A stretch of DNA of 64,000 nt from Tessaracoccus antarcticus (lineage in GTDB: Bacteria > Actinomycetota > Actinomycetes > Propionibacteriales > Propionibacteriaceae), in assembly GCF_003688855.1 (NCBI RefSeq), contig NZ_REFW01000001.1, forward strand, positions 1,302,001 to 1,366,000, written 5' to 3'. This document shows, piece by piece, positions 60,489 to 64,000 of the stretch (within the stretch, counting starts at the first letter, position 1; each line of letters starts with the position of its first letter). A program made the position numbers and the translations under genes. Below the pieces are notes generated by a model that was given only the letters and a program-made list of their open reading frames with translations, did not search any database and was not told where the DNA came from.

Positions 60489-61717
60489 CTGAGCGCGTGA
60501 TGCTGAGCGTTGAGGAATACCTGGCCGAGGTGCTGGACCTGGTGACCCCGCTGGGGGAGGTCGACGTCGTGCCCGTGGCACAGGCCGTGGGACGAACCCT
60601 GGCCCTTCCCATCGTGGCCACCGCGGACGTTCCCGTCATGGCCAACTCCGCCATGGACGGGTTCGCCGTGCGGGCCGCCGACCTGTCGATGGGTGCCATT
60701 TTGCAGGTGGTGGCCGACGTTCCCGCCGGCAGCCCCCTGGACCCGGCGCTCGTGGCAGGGCAGTGCTGCCGCATCATGACGGGTGCATGCGTGCCCTCCG
60801 ATGCGGACACCATCGTGCCCGTGGAACTGGTGGACCAGTCCGCCGACCGGCAACGCATCACAGTGCGGGAGGTCCCCGCCCGCGGAGCCCATGTCCGGGG
60901 CGCGGGGGAGGACTTCACCCGCGGGGTGGAGGTGCTGCCTGCCGGGATTGCCCTGGGGGCACGCGAGCTGGGGCTGGTCTCCGGTGCAGGGGTGGCCGAG
61001 GTCACGGTGGTGCGTCGCCCCCGCGTCGCCGTGGTGGCCACCGGGGACGAGTTGCGCCCGCCCGGTGCGCGGCTGGAGCGGGGACAGATTTACGAGTCCA
61101 ACGGATTGTTCCTGGCCACCGCACTGGCGGCTGCAGGGGCCGACGTCGTGGCGGCGCTCACGCTGCCCGACGACGATGACGAGTTCGCAGCAGGACTCGA
61201 ATCGGCGGCGTCCGCGGCCGACCTCGTGGTCCTCAGTGGCGGCGTCAGCGTCGGCGACCATGACGTGGTGCGCATCGTCCTGCAGGCCCGGGCCACGTCC
61301 GCGTTCCGGCACGTCCTCATGCAGCCCGGCAAGCCCCAGGGCTGGGCGCTCTGGAAGACCGCCGCGGGACGCATGGTGCCGCTGGTGGCGCTGCCCGGCA
61401 ACCCGCTGTCCACCATGGTGAGCTTCGAATTGTTCGTCACGGCCGTGCTCGACCGACTGTTGGGACGGGCCAGTCAGGGTTGGCAGGTGGCGGTGGCCGG
61501 TATCGACTGGGTGCCGCCCGTTCGTCGCCGCCAGTTCGTGCCCGTGGTGGTGGAGGTCGACGCGCAGGGTTGTCAGCGGGTCACCCCCGTGCACCGTCGC
61601 GGCTCCGCCTCGCACATGGTGTCCGCGGCCGCCCAGGCCGACGGCCTGGCCATGGTGGAGGCCGACGTCGAACGCGTCCACGCAGGTGACACCGTTTCGT
61701 TCAGGAGGTACCGATGA
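60485..61717 (+). CDS. moeA: Molybdopterin molybdotransferase MoeA
   Basis: A 410-residue protein inserting molybdate into adenylylated molybdopterin. It has MANSAMDGFAVRAADL, VPVELVD, IVATGDEL-like VVATGDELRPPG, LSGGVSVGDHDVVR, MQPGKPQGW and ALPGNPLSTMVSFELF, in family order. It overlaps its neighbours by four bases on both sides (GTGA and ATGA), so the cluster is tightly coupled. It links modABC uptake with cofactor completion. Confidence 0.95.
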   Translation: MTERVMLSVEEYLAEVLDLVTPLGEVDVVPVAQAVGRTLALPIVATADVPVMANSAMDGFAVRAADLSMGAILQVVADVPAGSPLDPALVAGQCCRIMTGACVPSDADTIVPVELVDQSADRQRITVREVPARGAHVRGAGEDFTRGVEVLPAGIALGARELGLVSGAGVAEVTVVRRPRVAVVATGDELRPPGARLERGQIYESNGLFLATALAAAGADVVAALTLPDDDDEFAAGLESAASAADLVVLSGGVSVGDHDVVRIVLQARATSAFRHVLMQPGKPQGWALWKTAAGRMVPLVALPGNPLSTMVSFELFVTAVLDRLLGRASQGWQVAVAGIDWVPPVRRRQFVPVVVEVDAQGCQRVTPVHRRGSASHMVSAAAQADGLAMVEADVERVHAGDTVSFRRYR

Positions 61718-62187
61718 GCAGTTTCACCCATCTCGACGATGCCGGGCACGCCCGCATGGTCGACGTCACCGCCAAGCAACCCACTGTGCGAAGCGCCACC
61801 GCCGCCGCCTCGGTGCACTGCTCCGCCGCGGTGATGGACATGCTGAGGTCCGGGACGGTGCCCAAGGGTGACGTGCTGGCGGTGGCACGCATCGCCGGTA
61901 TCCAGGCGGCAAAGCGCACGCCGGATCTGTTGCCGCTGGCCCACGTGATCGGCGTCCACGGCGTGGTCTGCGACCTGGAGTTGGTGGAGGGGGGCATCGA
62001 CATCACCGCCACGGTCCGCACGGCGGATCGCACCGGCGTGGAGATGGAGGCGCTCACCTGCGTGGCCGTCGCCGCCCTCGCGGTCGTCGACATGGTCAAG
62101 GGCACCGATCGCACCGCCTGGTTCGGTGACGTGCGTGTCCTGGCGAAGGAGGGCGGCCGGTCCGGCTCCTGGAGGCGGGATGCCTGA
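61714..62187 (+). CDS. moaC: Cyclic pyranopterin monophosphate synthase MoaC
   Basis: A 157-residue enzyme that, with MoaA, makes cyclic pyranopterin monophosphate. It has MVDVTAKQPTVRSA, AAKRTPDLLPLAHVIGVH and VEMEALTCVAVAALAVVDMV, the substrate and catalytic blocks. No moaA is in the window, so it must be elsewhere. It overlaps moeA by four and mobA by eight bases. Confidence 0.95.
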   Translation: MSSFTHLDDAGHARMVDVTAKQPTVRSATAAASVHCSAAVMDMLRSGTVPKGDVLAVARIAGIQAAKRTPDLLPLAHVIGVHGVVCDLELVEGGIDITATVRTADRTGVEMEALTCVAVAALAVVDMVKGTDRTAWFGDVRVLAKEGGRSGSWRRDA

Positions 62188-63034
62188 GGTGCCGCTGGAC
62201 TTCGACGCCGTCATCGTCGCGGGCGGACGTGGTTCCCGGCTCGGTGGTGTGGTCAAGGCTGACCTGCAGGTGGGCGGCGAGCGCCTGCTTGACCGGGTCC
62301 TGGCCGCGGCCCGCCATGCGCGGCAACGCGTTGTTGTGGGACTCGTCGACGTGCCCGAAGGTGTGCGGCAGGTGGTGGAGGACCCGCCCGGGTCCGGACC
62401 CGCGGCCGGACTCGTGGCCGGGTTGGACGCCCTCGACGACCCATCCGCATGGACCCTGGTGCTGGCATGCGACCTGCCCGGGGCGGAGCAGGCCGTGCCG
62501 CGACTGCTGGAGGCCGCCATGGCTGGCGGAGACGCCGACGGCCACTGCCTCGGCTCCGGCGACGGCACCCCCCAGTGGCTGTTGGGCATTCACCGCAGCG
62601 ACGCGCTGCGCCGGGCCGCCGCCGACTATGGCGACCCGAGGCAACGTTCGGTGCGGGGTCTGCTGGCGCCGCTGCGCCTCGCCGTGATCGCCGACGCCGA
62701 GGGCGACGGCAAGGACGTGGACACGTGGGGCGACTACGAGGCCTGGGACAAGCGCTGGAGGATGAGGATGGAGACAGAGCACGAGGGCTGGGGACGTTTC
62801 GTCCGTCAGGCGTGTGAGGCCGTGGGCGTGGACCCCGCACTGGTGGACATCAGTGCCGTGCTGGACATGACCCGTGAGGTGGCGCACGCCGGTGCGCGCC
62901 CGATGGCGCCCGTCAGCGCGTACCTGCTGGGGCTGGCCATGGGGATGGATGCCGACGCCGACCCGGAGCGCCTGCGCCGGGTCATCGAGGACGTCGCCAC
63001 CGCGGCGCCCGTGCCGAAGAAGGAGAAATCATGA
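62180..63034 (+). CDS. mobA: MobA-like nucleotidyltransferase fused to DUF6457
   Basis: A 284-residue protein. The N-terminal part (about 1-195) is a MobA-type transferase, with VIVAGGRGSRLGGVVKADLQ (GGxxxRxG and K) and LACDLPGAEQAVPRL, and would attach GMP to the Mo cofactor. Residues 200-280 carry the DUF6457 pattern also encoded alone at the start of this cluster. The start has GGAGGCGGG directly before the ATG and overlaps moaC by eight bases. Confidence 0.85.
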   Translation: MPEVPLDFDAVIVAGGRGSRLGGVVKADLQVGGERLLDRVLAAARHARQRVVVGLVDVPEGVRQVVEDPPGSGPAAGLVAGLDALDDPSAWTLVLACDLPGAEQAVPRLLEAAMAGGDADGHCLGSGDGTPQWLLGIHRSDALRRAAADYGDPRQRSVRGLLAPLRLAVIADAEGDGKDVDTWGDYEAWDKRWRMRMETEHEGWGRFVRQACEAVGVDPALVDISAVLDMTREVAHAGARPMAPVSAYLLGLAMGMDADADPERLRRVIEDVATAAPVPKKEKS

Positions 63035-63270
63035 TCCAGGTTCGCCTCTTTGCCGCCGCAGCTGATGCGGCCGGCACTGCCACCGAGGACGTTTCCTGCG
63101 ACACGCTGGGCGCCCTGGTGGAGGAACTGCAGCAGCGTCATGGCGAGCAGTTCGCTGCAGTGCTGGACCGCTGCTCCGTGCTGGTGGACGGCCGAGCCGT
63201 CACCGACCCGGCCGAGTCGCTGGCGGGGGCCCAGATCATCGACATCCTGCCTCCATTCGCCGGGGGCTGA
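63031..63270 (+). CDS. moaD: Molybdopterin synthase sulfur carrier MoaD
   Basis: A 79-residue ubiquitin-fold protein ending in FAGG. The terminal Gly-Gly is adenylylated and thiocarboxylated to donate sulfur to molybdopterin. Its start overlaps mobA by four bases (ATGA). The activating enzyme is presumably the MoeB-like protein in the cluster. No moaE is visible here. Confidence 0.88.
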   Translation: MIQVRLFAAAADAAGTATEDVSCDTLGALVEELQQRHGEQFAAVLDRCSVLVDGRAVTDPAESLAGAQIIDILPPFAGG

Positions 63271-63299
63271 CATCGAGGAGGGCGTTCGGCCCGAAGGGC

Positions 63300-64000
63300 T
63301 CAGCTGGCGCGATTCTTCGGCTGGTCCACAGGCGTCTTCAGCGTCATCCGGCAGCCGTCGGGCTCCGAGAACGGAAGCAGTTGCACGCCCTCGCGTGCCC
63401 CGATGCGCCGCAGCACGCCGTCGATCAGGCCCTGGTGGATGTTGCAGATGAACTCGGGTGAGCCGTGCGCCATGTCCAGGAGAGGGCAGGTCCGCAGAAT
63501 CACGGCGTCACCCTGCTCGGTGTGGACTGTGCTCGGGTCGAATCCGAGGATGTCGAGGACCTCGATCACGGCGTCCAGTGGCTGCTCCGCGTGGTCTCGC
63601 GTGAGTTCGTCGGCTCGTTTGGTGCCCCACGCCCGTCCGATCTCCTGCGCTTCCCGGGGTCCGTTGCCGGTGGCCACCAGGTAGGAGGCGAAGACGTCGG
63701 CCAGTTCACGGGTCTCGTCAACGCGCCCCGCGCCGAGGCTCTGACGGCCCATCGCCGTGAGGGTGTAGCCGCGTGGACGGCGACCGGGGCGATCGGAGGC
63801 GACGTCGCTGACCGTGAGGAGCTTCAGTGCGGTGAGCGCGTCCAGGTGCTGCCGGGCCGAGTTCGCGTGCCCGCCGAGGTGTTGGGCCACGTTGTTGATG
63901 GTCACCTGCGTGCCGTCGAGGTCGAGGACGGCCTGCAGCACCCGGCGCCGCGGCGGTGTCAGAGGCGGCGGCGTGGTCAGGGGGCGGGGTCCATTCGCGT
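63300..64000 (-). CDS. Winged-helix transcriptional regulator, start beyond window
   Basis: The frame is open to the window edge, so the true N-terminus is outside. The visible part begins with a Pro-rich stretch, then RRRVLQAVLDLDGTQVTINN and VAQHLGGHANSARQHLDALT, a winged helix-turn-helix. The C-terminal part (CPLLDMAHGSPEFICNIHQG) with Cys and His residues resembles regulators with an effector or metal-binding domain. A GTG at 63941 would cut into helix 1, so it is an unlikely start. Target genes are unknown; its position beside the Mo-cofactor cluster is suggestive only. Confidence 0.75.
   Translation of the reverse strand, partial: ANGPRPLTTPPPLTPPRRRVLQAVLDLDGTQVTINNVAQHLGGHANSARQHLDALTALKLLTVSDVASDRPGRRPRGYTLTAMGRQSLGAGRVDETRELADVFASYLVATGNGPREAQEIGRAWGTKRADELTRDHAEQPLDAVIEVLDILGFDPSTVHTEQGDAVILRTCPLLDMAHGSPEFICNIHQGLIDGVLRRIGAREGVQLLPFSEPDGCRMTLKTPVDQPKNRAS

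Overview
The window is a high-GC chromosomal segment of an actinobacterium. The evidence is GTG/TTG starts, very short intergenic spaces, a DtxR/IdeR regulator that matches DtxR residue for residue at its metal ligands, SigK/RskA, an LpqH-like lipoprotein, DUF3027/DUF3263/DUF4032/DUF6457 proteins, CIRCE and HAIR-like heat-shock operators, and many apparently leaderless genes. Pyruvate carboxylase, a PFOR operon and molybdenum-cofactor/nitrate genes in one segment suggest a facultatively anaerobic, Propionibacteriaceae-like organism. The family assignment is an inference from gene content only. I see no phage, insertion sequence, CRISPR array or replication origin.

Layout. 1-4200: the end of ispF, a zinc metallopeptidase and two membrane proteins. 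4220-7585: a gluABCD glutamate/amino-acid importer. 7728-16711: glyA, a lipoprotein, rlmB-cysS, a kinase-like protein, metB and a ugpC-type ATPase. 16898-20483: a DedA-like protein, a methyltransferase, tRNA-Thr, manA and small conserved proteins. 20525-22402: groEL under two CIRCE operators. 22577-26675: cutC-nudix, nagB and a cold-shock/DUF3027 pair. 26686-31494: a cell-surface block with an LpqH-like lipoprotein, RskA, SigK, a class F-like sortase and two tandem, nearly identical secreted proteins. 31566-42755: a purine permease, pyc, serC, nagA, ideR and thioredoxin. 42733-45433: molybdate uptake (modA, fused modBC). 45535-51754: a redox operon with a GltD-like flavoprotein, PFOR and a dihydroorotate-dehydrogenase-like protein. 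51807-56412: hsp20, tRNA-Arg and metNIQ with a leader peptide. 56550-63270: fumC, narK and molybdenum-cofactor genes. The last gene is an HTH regulator cut by the window edge.

How it fits together. Molybdate uptake, cofactor synthesis (moeB-like, moeA, moaC, mobA, moaD) and a nitrate/nitrite carrier suggest a molybdoenzyme such as nitrate reductase elsewhere. PFOR, its NAD(P)H-type flavoprotein partner and pyruvate carboxylase form a pyruvate/ferredoxin node. NagA, NagB and ManA feed amino sugars and mannose into glycolysis. MetB, GlyA, SerC and CysS, with the metNIQ importer and its leader peptide, cover sulfur amino acids and one-carbon supply.

The most unusual parts are two. The first is the SigK block: both secreted-protein genes carry near-identical SigK-type promoters, end in an LPXTG-like APNSG signal, and one is followed by a 9-residue remnant of the sortase gene. 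The second is a leaderless 27-codon Met/Cys-rich leader peptide ahead of metN. About seventeen genes also have a TAnnnT-like -10 hexamer six or seven bases before the start codon, which in many cases decides the start.
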